Part shown: positions 8,454 to 16,581 of the stretch, in pieces | Position numbering within the stretch: position 1 is the stretch's first letter | How the letters are laid out: each line of letters opens with the position of its first letter | DNA from: JAUMBM01 sp964645715 | GTDB taxonomy: Bacteria; Bacteroidota; Bacteroidia; Chitinophagales; Saprospiraceae | NCBI GenBank assembly: GCA_964645715.1 | Contig: CAZYAO010000005.1 | Coordinates: 1 to 64,000, forward strand | Length of the DNA stretch: 64,000 nt | Reading direction: 5' to 3' | The notes under the pieces: generated by a model | Database searches by the model: none | What the model saw: the letters and a program-made list of their open reading frames with translations, nothing else | Told to the model about the DNA's origin: nothing | Made by a program: the position numbers and the translations under genes

Positions 8454-8498
8454 CGTAGCTTCCTCGTTGAGCACGGGGATGGTGATGTCAAATGTCAT
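8454..8498 (-). CDS. Glycosyltransferase family 2, N-terminal fragment truncated by the gap
   Basis: Reading the minus strand from the ATG at 8496-8498 gives MTFDITIPVLNEEAT before the Ns begin. The pattern I-T-I-P-V-L-N-E-E is the first beta strand and nucleotide-sugar-binding turn of GT-A fold family 2 glycosyltransferases (dolichol-phosphate-mannose-synthase-like proteins start this way). Only 15 codons remain; the rest must lie in the gap, whose real size is therefore probably of gene scale. A hairpin (8515-8552) separates it from the TPR gene upstream. Assignment rests on a short but characteristic motif. Confidence 0.6.
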
Positions 8499-8514
8499 GA
8501 AAATGAATATTTTG

Positions 8515-8552
8515 CCGCCTACTTGGGCGGCGTCAGCCGCCCAAGTAGGCGG
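8515..8552. terminator. 17-bp perfect hairpin after the TPR gene
   Basis: Arms 8515-8531 and 8536-8552 with loop GTCA. It lies 8 nt beyond the stop of the minus-strand TPR gene and upstream of the glycosyltransferase fragment. No long T-run follows on the minus strand. Confidence 0.65.
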
Positions 8553-8560
8553 CGCGTTCC

Positions 8561-8893
8561 CTACAGAAAGTCATCCTCGTCACCCAATGCCAGCCTGGCG
8601 CCCGCCAGCTCACTGTAAGCGTGCTGGTCAAGCAGCCGCCGCGCAACTTCCATGCCGGCTGTATAGGTGCTGAAAGCAGCTGTTACGTCCTCTAGCTGCT
8701 CATACAACTTGCCGAGGTGATAATACGTGCCTATATAGTCAGGATCGTCGCGCTGCAGCCGCTGGTAGTACTGTAGCGCCTGTTCCTGGTCTCCGGCCTT
8801 TTCATACTCTTTGGCAATCGCAAACAACAGAAAGCTGTCGTGCGGACTCTCCCGGAGCAGCTCCAGCAGCATGCTGAGTCTATTGGTGGTCAT
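8561..8893 (-). CDS. Small tetratricopeptide-repeat protein
   Basis: A 110-residue, all-helical protein with about two TPR units: SFLLFAIAKEYEKAGDQEQALQYY-type helices, then YIGTYYHLGKLYEQLEDVTAAF. No signal peptide, so probably cytoplasmic and a protein-interaction module. I chose the ATG at 8891-8893 (MTTNRLSML) rather than the one at 8920. The family begins just before the first helix, and a TAnnTTTG box at 8908-8915 lies between the two candidates, so the upstream codon would not be in the transcript if that box is used. The acidic end LGDEDDFL is conserved-looking. Partner unknown. Confidence 0.75.
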   Translation of the reverse strand: MTTNRLSMLLELLRESPHDSFLLFAIAKEYEKAGDQEQALQYYQRLQRDDPDYIGTYYHLGKLYEQLEDVTAAFSTYTAGMEVARRLLDQHAYSELAGARLALGDEDDFL

Positions 8894-8907
8894 AACGACA
8901 TTTTTTA

Positions 8908-8915
8908 CAAAACTA
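8908..8915 (-). promoter_or_regulatory. -7 box (TAGTTTTG on the minus strand) for the TPR gene
   Basis: Matches TAnnTTTG and would give a leader of only about 10 nt before the ATG at 8893. No spaced -33 TTG is seen. Confidence 0.4.
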
Positions 8916-9052
8916 CTCATTTTTTCAGCAACTAATCTACTTTTTCAAATGTCTATTTACCACCATGGGTAAGCTGACAGCTCGCTGTTGTCGGATTGCA
9001 ATAAAATCATTAGCGAATTTTCGCTGGCGGCAATTATTTGGTGCAAATTACT

Positions 9053-9060
9053 TACTTTTG
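9053..9060 (+). promoter_or_regulatory. -7 box for etfBA
   Basis: TACTTTTG matches TAnnTTTG, 27 nt before the etfB ATG at 9088. It also argues against an in-frame upstream start at 8965. Confidence 0.55.
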
Positions 9061-9087
9061 TGGCAGGAAAATAAAACCAACAGGCTC

Positions 9088-9831
9088 ATGAAAATACTGG
9101 TTTGTGTTAGCAAAACCCCGGATACCACCACCAAAATCGTGCTGGCACCCGATGGTAAAAGCCTCGATACCAACGGGGTGCAATATATCATGAATCCTTA
9201 TGACGAGTGGTACGCACTGGTACGCGCGCTCGAACTCACGGAGACGCTGGGGGGTACCGTGACGCTTATCAATGTGGGCCCGGCAGACAATGATGCCATC
9301 ATCCGCAAGGGGCTGGCCATCGGTGCACATGATGCTGTCCGTATTGATGCCGGCGACCAGCTGAGCAGCTTGTTTGTGGCACGCCAGATTGCTGCTTATG
9401 CACAGACACAGGGCTATGACCTGGTGATGACGGGCAAGGAGACCATCGATTACAATGGCTCCGAAATTGGGGCCATGGTGGCCGAACTGCTGGACCAGCC
9501 GTACATCTCCTATGCTACGCAACTCGATATGGCGGGCAATACGGCTACCGTTACCCGTGAAATCGAAGGTGGCGTGGAAGTGGTGCAGCTCGACACGCCT
9601 TTTGTGCTGAGCGCGGCCAAGGGATTGGCAGAGCAGCGGATTCCGAACATGCGTGGTATCATGATGGCCAAGTCCAAGCCCTTGCAGGTGCTGCCTGCTA
9701 CCAGTACGGATGAGTGGGTAAAGGCCGTGGGCTATAGCCTGCCACCGGTGAAGTCCTCTGTCAAACTATTGGCAGCAGATCAGATGGACGAACTTGTCCG
9801 CTTGTTGCACGAAGAAGCCAAAGTTATCTAA
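9088..9831 (+). CDS. etfB: Electron transfer flavoprotein, beta subunit
   Basis: A 247-residue EtfB. It forms a soluble heterodimer with EtfA that takes electrons from acyl-CoA and related dehydrogenases and passes them to ETF-quinone oxidoreductase. The start MKILVCVSKTPDTTTKI and the family signature region (DLVMTGKETIDYNGSEIG, then the adenine-nucleotide-binding loop around VEVVQLDTPFVLSAAKGLAEQRIPNMRGIMMAK) are plain. The ATG at 9088 is chosen over 8965 because homologues begin with MKILV and a -7 box sits between the two. Its stop is 23 nt before etfA, so they form one operon. No dehydrogenase gene is adjacent. Confidence 0.94.
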   Translation: MKILVCVSKTPDTTTKIVLAPDGKSLDTNGVQYIMNPYDEWYALVRALELTETLGGTVTLINVGPADNDAIIRKGLAIGAHDAVRIDAGDQLSSLFVARQIAAYAQTQGYDLVMTGKETIDYNGSEIGAMVAELLDQPYISYATQLDMAGNTATVTREIEGGVEVVQLDTPFVLSAAKGLAEQRIPNMRGIMMAKSKPLQVLPATSTDEWVKAVGYSLPPVKSSVKLLAADQMDELVRLLHEEAKVI

Positions 9832-9854
9832 TCAACTATTAAAGTTCTGACCTT

Positions 9855-10811
9855 ATGGTACTTATATATGCAGAATCTACAGGAGGGCAGTTTAAAAGAT
9901 CGGCCCTCGAAGCAGTTACTTACGGCGCCAAGACGGCCCGCCTCATGGGCGTTCCTGCTGTAGCGCTGGTGTTGGGCAGTGCTTCCGATGCCGGACAGCT
10001 GGGGCGCTACGGTGCTGACCGCGTAGTGGCGGTCGACGCGCCACAGCTCGCTTCTTTCGATGCCAAAGTGTATGCTGCAGCCATTGCTGGTGCAGCTACT
10101 CAACTTGGTGCCAAGGTGGTCGTACTGGCGCATTCCTACACCGGTAAGTCGCTGCTTGGCCGGCTTGCCGCCCGCCTCAATGCAGGCTCGGCGCCGGCCG
10201 TCAATGCACTGCCTACGCTCGAAGGGGGCTTTCGCGTCAAAAAACCTGTGTTTAGCGGTAAGGCAATCGTCGAACTGGAAATCAGCTCAGCCATAAAAGT
10301 GCTCTCCCTCATGGGCAATGCACTGCCACCGGAGGTAGTGGGTGAGGAAAAACCGGTGGAGGCGCTGAGTATCCCGCTGCCGGCAACTCAGGTCAAGGTG
10401 GTGGAGGTGAAAAGGGTAGAGGGGATCGTGCCACTGCCGGAGGCAGAACTGGTCGTTTCGGCAGGCCGGGGTATGAAAGGCCCCGAGAACTGGGGTATGG
10501 TGGAGGAACTTGCCTCGGTGCTGGGCGCTACCACCGCTTGTTCGCGCCCGGTAGCCGATGCACACTGGCGCCCTCACCATGAGCATGTAGGGCAAACGGG
10601 TATTGCCATCCGCCCCAATCTCTACATCGCCATTGGCATCTCCGGCGCTATTCAGCACCTGGCCGGGGTCAATAGTTCTAAGACGATCGTTGTGATAAAC
10701 AAAGATCCTGAGGCCCCTTTCTTCAAGGCGGCGGATTATGGCGTGGTGGGCGATTTGTTTGAGGTGGTCCCCCAGCTTACAGAGGCGTTCAGGCGGTATA
10801 AGGCTGGGTAG
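9855..10811 (+). CDS. etfA: Electron transfer flavoprotein, alpha subunit
   Basis: A 318-residue EtfA, the FAD-binding partner of EtfB. The N-terminal half is the nucleotide-binding-like domain (MVLIYAES, then VVVLAHSYTGKSLLGRLAARL). The C-terminal half carries the FAD domain with VSAGRGMKGPENWGMVEELA, SRPVADAHWRPHHEHVGQTG and the signature YIAIGISGAIQHLAGVNSSK, ending KDPEAPFFKAADYGVVGDLFEVVP. Length is normal. It is second in the etfBA operon and is followed by a strong hairpin at 10872-10911. Confidence 0.95.
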   Translation: MVLIYAESTGGQFKRSALEAVTYGAKTARLMGVPAVALVLGSASDAGQLGRYGADRVVAVDAPQLASFDAKVYAAAIAGAATQLGAKVVVLAHSYTGKSLLGRLAARLNAGSAPAVNALPTLEGGFRVKKPVFSGKAIVELEISSAIKVLSLMGNALPPEVVGEEKPVEALSIPLPATQVKVVEVKRVEGIVPLPEAELVVSAGRGMKGPENWGMVEELASVLGATTACSRPVADAHWRPHHEHVGQTGIAIRPNLYIAIGISGAIQHLAGVNSSKTIVVINKDPEAPFFKAADYGVVGDLFEVVPQLTEAFRRYKAG

Positions 10812-10871
10812 CCGCAAGGGTTTTGGGGCCCGCGCAGCTTTTTTGGTTTTTTCAAAAAACAAACCACGGCT

Positions 10872-10911
10872 CGAAAGCGGGCTTAGGGCAGCCGCCCTAA
10901 GCCCGCTTTCG
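10872..10911. terminator. 18-bp perfect hairpin after etfBA
   Basis: Arms 10872-10889 and 10894-10911 with loop AGCC, GC-rich core. It lies between etfA and the rpsO promoter. Confidence 0.8.
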
Positions 10912-10963
10912 TTGTATGGATTTTAATTTGAAAGAAATAAGCAAGATTATACGCGAAGATTAT

Positions 10964-10971
10964 TATCTTTG
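10964..10971 (+). promoter_or_regulatory. -7 box for rpsO
   Basis: TATCTTTG matches TAnnTTTG, 45 nt before the rpsO ATG. No spaced -33 element is clear. Confidence 0.55.
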
Positions 10972-11015
10972 TGGCGCTATAACTGATTTTAGTAATCACT
11001 AATGGCTTAAAAACA

Positions 11016-11291
11016 ATGGCAGAATATCTTTCTAAAGAAAAAAAGGCGGAAATTTTCCGCCAGTACGGTGGTTCGGAAACGAATACCGGCAACACAGAGG
11101 CGCAGATCGCGCTCTTCACATTCCGCATCCAGGAGATGAGCAACCACCTGAAAGGGCACCACAAGGATCACTCCTGCCGTCGTGCATTGCTTTCGTTGGT
11201 AGGTCGTCGCAAGCAGTTGCTGCAGTACCTGGCACACAAAGATATCCAGCGCTATCGCGAGTTGATAGAAAAGTTAGGTATCCGTAAGTAA
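11016..11291 (+). CDS. rpsO: 30S ribosomal protein S15
   Basis: A 91-residue S15, which binds 16S rRNA early in assembly of the 30S platform. The family core HLKGHHKDHSCRRALLSLVGRRKQLLQYL is complete, as is the C-terminal YRELIEKLGIRK. The rpsO-pnp order is the classical bacterial arrangement. Here a good intrinsic terminator (11297-11348) sits between the two genes, so pnp would be reached by readthrough or has its own promoter. Confidence 0.97.
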   Translation: MAEYLSKEKKAEIFRQYGGSETNTGNTEAQIALFTFRIQEMSNHLKGHHKDHSCRRALLSLVGRRKQLLQYLAHKDIQRYRELIEKLGIRK

Positions 11292-11296
11292 AGAGA

Positions 11297-11348
11297 AAAA
11301 AGAAAGCGTCATTCCGCAGGGATTGGCGCTTTCTTTTTACGCAAAGAC
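11297..11348 (+). terminator. Intrinsic terminator after rpsO
   Basis: AAAAAGAAAGCG (11297-11308) pairs with CGCTTTCTTTTT (11337-11348), a 12-bp stem ending in a T-run. The remaining 267 nt before pnp hold no gene and no TAnnTTTG box that I can see. Confidence 0.8.
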
Positions 11349-11615
11349 AATACCCCGGCTGCGGTGTCCTGACCACCGCGCGTCCGGCCTGTGCAACTTA
11401 AGTCCGACACCCAAAGCGATCTGTCGGCAGCGATCAAAACGAGTGAACTTTCTTTTCCTGGCGGGTCAGGCAACAGGCGATCTTTTCTCTATCGGCTTCC
11501 CTTCTCGCAACGGCGCAACTTCCTCGCGTTTGTTATCGTTACTACAGTTTACAAGTATTTTTAGGGTGAAAAGCGACAACCCGAGCGTTTTTTTCAATCA
11601 GACAATTTTCTATCT

Positions 11616-13910
11616 ATGGGACGTCAGATTCCAACAACCACCTCTTTTGACCTGCCTGATGGCAGAACTGTTACCATCGAAACAGGTAAACTCGCGACCC
11701 AGGCCGATGGCGCCGTGGTCGTTCGCATGGGCAATACAATGGTGTTTTGCTCTGTTGTGTCAAACAAAGAAATGAAGGAAGGGCAGGATTTTTTCCCGCT
11801 GTCCGTCGACTATCAGGAGAAGTTCGCTTCCGCTGGCCGTATCCCGGGCAATTTTTTCCGCAGGGAAACAAAATTGTCCGACTACGAGGTGCTGATCTCG
11901 CGCCTGGTTGACCGTGCTATCAGACCGCTGTTTCCCGATGGTTATATGAATGAAACGCAGATTATCATCAACCTGATTTCTGCAGATAAGGACACGCCGC
12001 CGGATGCTTTCGCTGCACTCGCTGCCAGCGCTGCATTGATGGTTTCGGATATTCCTTTCGACGGGCCAATCTCCGAGGTGCGGGTGGCTCGTATCAACGG
12101 CGAGTTCGTTGTCAATCCTACGGTTTCTGCGCTGGCAGGTGCAGATATCAACGTGGTCGTGGCGGCTTCTGTGAAGGATGTCGTCATGGTAGAGGGCGAA
12201 GCCAACGAATGTTCGGAGCACGATCTGGTATCGGCTATTCGTGTTGCCCATGATGCAATTAAAGTGCAGTGTGAGGCGCAACTCAGACTGGCTGAACTGG
12301 TAGGGGAGAAGGCGCTCAACAAGCGACCAGCCCCTGTATTGCCGAGCAATGACGAGCTCAAGGAGCTGGTGTATAAGTTGGGCAAGGACAAAGTAGGTGC
12401 AATCACACATGCTTTTGCCGATAAGTCAACGCGTAAAGATGGCTTTAAATCGGTAAAGGAGGAGATTAAGGCTGCTGTTCTGGCCGAGAAGGGCGAAACG
12501 TATCTCCAGGAAGGCAGCAATGCCAAGTTGCTGGATCAGTACTATGATAAGCTCAAAAAAGAGGTCGTCAGAACAATGGTTCTGGAGGAGCATGTGCGTC
12601 TTGACGGACGTAAGCTCAACGAAATCAGACCTATCTGGTCAGAAATTGACTACCTGCCGTCAGCGCATGGTTCTGCTGTCTTTACTCGTGGGGAGACGCA
12701 GAGTCTTACCTCGGTTACGCTGGGAACCAAGCAGGATGAGGCTATGATCGATAATGCACTGGGCTTATACTACGACAAGTTCCTGCTGCACTACAATTTT
12801 CCACCGTATTCAGTGGGTGAGGTGAAGCCGATGCGCGGCCCTGGCCGTCGCGAGGTGGGGCACGCCAATCTGGCGGGTCGCTCACTGCGCCGCGTACTGC
12901 CAGATGTCAACGAGCAGCCGTACACCATCCGGGTGGTGAGCGATATTCTGGAGTCCAATGGTTCTTCTTCCATGGCTACGGTCTGCGCGGGTTCGCTGGC
13001 GCTGATGGACGCCGGTATCAGAATCAGAAGTGCTATCTCAGGCATCGCTATGGGCTTGATCGCAGAGGGTGGTAAGACGGCTATCCTGTCCGATATCCTG
13101 GGCGATGAGGATGCACTGGGCGATATGGACTTCAAAGTCACGGGTACGGAAAAGGGTATCTGTGGCTGTCAGATGGATATCAAAATCGATGGTATGCCTT
13201 ACGAGTTGCTCGAAAGTGCACTCGAGCAGGCACGCGAAGGACGACTGCATATTCTCGGGGAGATGGCCAAAACCATCGCAGCGGCTCGGCCCGATCTCAA
13301 GCCGCATGCGCCTCGCATCGAGCGCCTCTTTATTGAGAAATCTTTCATTGGTGCTGTTATCGGACCTGGTGGTAAGGTGGTGCAGGAGATTCAGGCAGAA
13401 ACGGGTACGGTCATCAGTATCGAAGAGGTGGGTGATCAGGGTATCGTCAGTATCGCTGCTACCAACAAGGACTCTATCGACCGGGCTATCGAACGCGTGC
13501 GCCGCATCGCTTTCTCTCCCGAAATCGGCGATGTGTATGAAGCAGTGGTTAAAACCATTCAGCCATACGGGGTATTCGTCGAGTTCAACGGAAAAAGCGG
13601 TCTGCTGCACGTGTCTGAAATCAGCCACAGCCGCATAGAAAACGTCGAAGATGTCCTCAAAGAAGGGGATGTTGTAAAGGTCAAACTGATCGATGTTGAT
13701 AAGAAGACGGGCAAACTCCGGCTTTCCCGCAAGGCGCTTATGCCGCGCCCGGCAGGTGCCCGGGACGACGATGAGCAGCAAGGTGGTGGTGGATATCGCG
13801 ATCGTGATGGTGACCGCGGCGACCGCGGCGGACGCGGAGGCTATGATCGCGGTGGCCGTGGTGGCGATCGCGGTGGTGACCGCGGTGGTGACCGAGACCG
13901 TCGTCGATAA
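11616..13910 (+). CDS. pnp: Polyribonucleotide nucleotidyltransferase (PNPase)
   Basis: A 764-residue PNPase, the trimeric 3'-5' phosphorolytic exoribonuclease of the RNA degradation machinery. The order is two RNase PH domains joined by a helical linker, with catalytic-site sequence AILSDILGDEDALGDMDFKV in the second. The KH domain follows at ~566-625 (FIGAVIGPGGKVVQEI), then the S1 domain at ~636-705 (IGDVYEAVVKTIQPYGVFVEF). After the S1 domain comes a ~40-residue disordered tail (724-764) made almost only of Arg, Gly and Asp, with RGG-type repeats. Such a tail could bind RNA or promote condensation; it replaces the ordinary short C terminus. The start ATG at 11616 gives the family-like MGRQIPTTTSFDLPDGRTVTI. 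Confidence 0.96.
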   Translation: MGRQIPTTTSFDLPDGRTVTIETGKLATQADGAVVVRMGNTMVFCSVVSNKEMKEGQDFFPLSVDYQEKFASAGRIPGNFFRRETKLSDYEVLISRLVDRAIRPLFPDGYMNETQIIINLISADKDTPPDAFAALAASAALMVSDIPFDGPISEVRVARINGEFVVNPTVSALAGADINVVVAASVKDVVMVEGEANECSEHDLVSAIRVAHDAIKVQCEAQLRLAELVGEKALNKRPAPVLPSNDELKELVYKLGKDKVGAITHAFADKSTRKDGFKSVKEEIKAAVLAEKGETYLQEGSNAKLLDQYYDKLKKEVVRTMVLEEHVRLDGRKLNEIRPIWSEIDYLPSAHGSAVFTRGETQSLTSVTLGTKQDEAMIDNALGLYYDKFLLHYNFPPYSVGEVKPMRGPGRREVGHANLAGRSLRRVLPDVNEQPYTIRVVSDILESNGSSSMATVCAGSLALMDAGIRIRSAISGIAMGLIAEGGKTAILSDILGDEDALGDMDFKVTGTEKGICGCQMDIKIDGMPYELLESALEQAREGRLHILGEMAKTIAAARPDLKPHAPRIERLFIEKSFIGAVIGPGGKVVQEIQAETGTVISIEEVGDQGIVSIAATNKDSIDRAIERVRRIAFSPEIGDVYEAVVKTIQPYGVFVEFNGKSGLLHVSEISHSRIENVEDVLKEGDVVKVKLIDVDKKTGKLRLSRKALMPRPAGARDDDEQQGGGGYRDRDGDRGDRGGRGGYDRGGRGGDRGGDRGGDRDRRR

Positions 13911-13926
13911 TACTGGTAATGATAGC

Positions 13927-14005
13927 ATTTCACCGCTTTGGCCGGTGAAATAATCACATAGACAATGCCCTTCATGGTTTTGCTTGCAAAACCATGAAGG
14001 GCATT
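13927..14005. terminator. Two stacked hairpins after pnp
   Basis: First, ATTTCACCG with CGGTGAAAT (13927-13951). Then a 20-bp perfect stem, 13964-13983 with 13986-14005, nominal loop TT, followed by CTTTTTT. The second is a strong rho-independent terminator. Confidence 0.85.
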
Positions 14006-14185
14006 CTTTTTTGTATACATTTTAACAGGAACTAATACAAGTGTACGGGCGTTATATATATGGTGGTGTGTGTTGAAAAGCACGAGTCAACCCTTACCGG
14101 AAAAAATGTTGTACAAACGATGCAACACTTTCCGTGTTTTCAGTGTAATTTTATAAGTGTTATTACTTACAGTCCGAAATATTCT

Positions 14186-15052
14186 ATGCGTCAGCTAAAA
14201 ATTTCCAATAAAATCACCACAAGGGAGAGCCTTGCGCTGGATAAGTACCTAAACGATATCAGCAAAATTCCCATGCTTACAGCTGACGAGGAGGCGCAAC
14301 TGGCCGAACGAATACGAAAGGGGGACGAGGAGGCGCTTAATAAGCTGACCCGGGCCAACCTGCGTTTCGTCGTTTCTGTAGCCAAGCAGTATCAAAACCA
14401 AGGGCTTTCACTCAGTGATCTCATCAATGAAGGCAATGTGGGGCTGATGAAGGCCGCTCGCCGCTTCGACGAAACCAAGGGCTTTAAGTTCATCTCTTAC
14501 GCTGTCTGGTGGATCCGACAGTCTATCCTGCAGGCGATCGTGGAGTATTCCCGTATCGTCCGGCTGCCCATCAATAAACTGGGGTCATACAATCGCGTCA
14601 ATCAGGTATTCACTTCATTTGTACAGAAATTTGAGCGTGATCCTAGTGAGGAGGAGTTGGCGGAGCTGTTGAACATAACGCCCAAGGAGGTGGCCAACCT
14701 GATGAAAGGGCAAAATCGGCATATCTCCGTAGATGCTCCGCTCAGCGGGGAGGAGGGTGATGCAACCATACTCGATACTATGCGCTCCGGAGAGGACAGC
14801 TTGCCCGACAACCAACTCATGGAGGATTCGCTGAAGGAGGAGGTGCAGCAAGGGTTGTCTATTCTCTCCCCCCGGGAGGTCGAAGTATTGTCTGCTTACT
14901 ACGGACTCAACGGGTACAAGGCACTTACGCTCGAGGAAATAGGTGAGTGCTATGGCCTCACGCGTGAGCGCGTACGCCAGATCAAAGAGCGCGCTATACG
15001 ACGGCTGCGCAAGTCCTACAATAGAAATACGCTCAGATCTTTTTTGGGCTAA
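14186..15052 (+). CDS. rpoD: Primary RNA polymerase sigma factor (sigma-70/SigA type)
   Basis: A 288-residue group 1-like sigma factor of the short Bacteroidota type, which directs RNA polymerase to TTG-N19/20-TAnnTTTG promoters like those seen across this window. Region 1.2 begins TTRESLALDKYLNDISKIP. Region 2 has LTRANLRFVVSVAKQYQ, LSDLINEGNVGLMKAARRFD and FKFISYAVWWIRQSI. Region 3 contains IVEYSRIVRLPINK. The region 4 helix-turn-helix is LTLEEIGECYGLTRERVRQI. The start at 14186 (MRQLKISNKITTRES) is the conserved family start; an in-frame upstream ATG at 14060 adds unlikely sequence. It ends against a convergent permease with a shared 20-bp hairpin. Confidence 0.94.
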   Translation: MRQLKISNKITTRESLALDKYLNDISKIPMLTADEEAQLAERIRKGDEEALNKLTRANLRFVVSVAKQYQNQGLSLSDLINEGNVGLMKAARRFDETKGFKFISYAVWWIRQSILQAIVEYSRIVRLPINKLGSYNRVNQVFTSFVQKFERDPSEEELAELLNITPKEVANLMKGQNRHISVDAPLSGEEGDATILDTMRSGEDSLPDNQLMEDSLKEEVQQGLSILSPREVEVLSAYYGLNGYKALTLEEIGECYGLTRERVRQIKERAIRRLRKSYNRNTLRSFLG

Positions 15053-15054
15053 AT

Positions 15055-15096
15055 ATAAATACAAATGGGCGGCCTTGGCCGCCCATTTGTATTTAT
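15055..15096. terminator. 20-bp perfect hairpin shared by convergent genes
   Basis: Arms 15055-15074 and 15077-15096, nominal loop TT. It begins 2 nt after the sigma factor stop and overlaps the stop codon of the convergent permease (15093-15095), so it can serve both strands. Confidence 0.85.
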
Positions 15097-16343
15097 TGCC
15101 GCATGGCCTCAACAGGATCCATCCGGGCAGCCTGCATGGCAGGAATGATACCCGCCACCACACCGATGATGATGGACACGCTCAGCCCAATGGTGATATT
15201 GCCTACGTCCATGTACATATCAAAGCCGAGTACGCTGCTGAGCAGCTGCATGATCAGGAAGATGAATCCCAGCCCGAGCAGCCCCCCCAGAATACAGAGG
15301 ATGATGGCTTCAATTAAAAATTCCATTAGAATAAACAGCCGCTTGGCACCCAGGGCTTTCTTGATGCCGATGATGTTGGTCCGTTCTTTTACGGAGACAA
15401 ACATGATGTTGGCCACACTTACGCCGCCTACCAGCATGGAGAAAGCACCGATAATAATACCCAACAGGTTGAGTACAAGGAAGAACTGATCAAATACCTT
15501 GCCAATCATCGACAGCTCGTTGAGGGCAAAATTATCCTCTGCCAATGGCTTTAGCCGCCGTTTGGCCCGCATGATGCCCATGAGCTCGTCGTGAAGCTGT
15601 GGCAGCGGAATACCTTCCATGGCCTTAATGCTGATCGTGGCATCGAGCATGTCGTTGTTATGCAGATTGGCCAGACTACGCCCGGTGTTGTAGGAAATGA
15701 TGACGGCATCGTCGAAGTTTAGCGGGTTGAGCAACTCATCGCCCGAAGGTTCAATGACACCGATGACCTCGAAAGTCCTCCCCTGCATTTTTATTTGCTT
15801 TCCCAGGGGTTCAATTGTGCCAAAAAGTGTCTCGGCAACCTTGTAGCCCAATACGGCCTTGTTGGCAGCACTCCGGTATTCTGAAGGAGTGAAAAAGCGA
15901 CCCTTGTGGAAATCAAACCGGAACATGTCGGCAAATTCTTCTGTAGCAGCCAGCGCAATGACATTCTCGGCACTGCTGGATTTCCACTTGAGGCTGCGCA
16001 TGCCGACAGTTACATAAAAAGTGCTTAACTGGGCGTAGCGCGACTTTTCTTTGATGGCCTGGTAATCCTCATAGGTAGGGTTGGGCCGCCGAAAATATTT
16101 CCACCAGTTGTCACCAAAATCATCCCACGGCCACTTCTGTACGTACAGGATGTTGTTGCCAAGCTTTTGCATGCTTCCGCGGATGTTATCCTCCAGAGAA
16201 TCAACTGCCGAAAGAACACCGATGATGCAGAAGATACCAATGGAAATGCCCAGCAGCGACAAAAAGCTCCTGAGCCTGTTGCCCAGCAACTGCTGTATGG
16301 CCTGCTGTATGCTCTCGTTGATGATTTTGAAAAGAATAGCCAT
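15093..16343 (-). CDS. ABC transporter permease, MacB/FtsX family
   Basis: A 416-residue inner-membrane permease with the MacB-type layout. One N-terminal helix (~22-45, FLSLLGISIGIFCIIGVLSAV) is followed by a large periplasmic MacB-type domain (~50-275). Three C-terminal helices come next, around LLGIIIGAFSMLVGGVSVAN, EAIILCILGGLLGLGFIFL and SVSIIIGVVAGIIPA. It ends MDPVEAMRQ, a motif typical of the family. The sequence NIMFVSVKERTNIIGIKKALGAK is the usual coupling region. It needs a LolD/MacB-type ATPase: none is adjacent, but a LolD-like ATPase is encoded at 49609-50262. Function may be lipoprotein, peptide or drug export. Confidence 0.88.
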   Translation of the reverse strand: MAILFKIINESIQQAIQQLLGNRLRSFLSLLGISIGIFCIIGVLSAVDSLEDNIRGSMQKLGNNILYVQKWPWDDFGDNWWKYFRRPNPTYEDYQAIKEKSRYAQLSTFYVTVGMRSLKWKSSSAENVIALAATEEFADMFRFDFHKGRFFTPSEYRSAANKAVLGYKVAETLFGTIEPLGKQIKMQGRTFEVIGVIEPSGDELLNPLNFDDAVIISYNTGRSLANLHNNDMLDATISIKAMEGIPLPQLHDELMGIMRAKRRLKPLAEDNFALNELSMIGKVFDQFFLVLNLLGIIIGAFSMLVGGVSVANIMFVSVKERTNIIGIKKALGAKRLFILMEFLIEAIILCILGGLLGLGFIFLIMQLLSSVLGFDMYMDVGNITIGLSVSIIIGVVAGIIPAMQAARMDPVEAMRQ

Positions 16344-16546
16344 GCGAATCTAATTGTCTGTCGGCTCAACCCATCCAGGGGCCGCCTTGTTATTTTAGTG
16401 GCCTAAAGCTACTATAAAGGAGGCAGATGCCGGTATTATTTCGATAAAACAACGGTTTTCGTCTGCCAGTTACAAGCGGGTACAGCACTTGCCTCCAAAG
16501 CGGTATTTTGCACAAATACAGCAAAGAATAGTACCGAATATTTTAT

Positions 16547-16554
16547 TACCTTTG
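16547..16554 (+). promoter_or_regulatory. -7 box for queA
   Basis: TACCTTTG matches TAnnTTTG, 27 nt before the queA ATG. The space between the divergent permease and queA (16344-16581) shows no other feature. Confidence 0.5.
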
Positions 16555-16581
16555 CAGGCTATTGTAAGAAAAAACCACTAG

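Noticed and set aside
13964..14005. Long palindrome considered as an insertion-sequence end or attachment site
   Set aside because: No transposase, direct repeat or disrupted gene nearby; position after pnp and the T-run fit a terminator.
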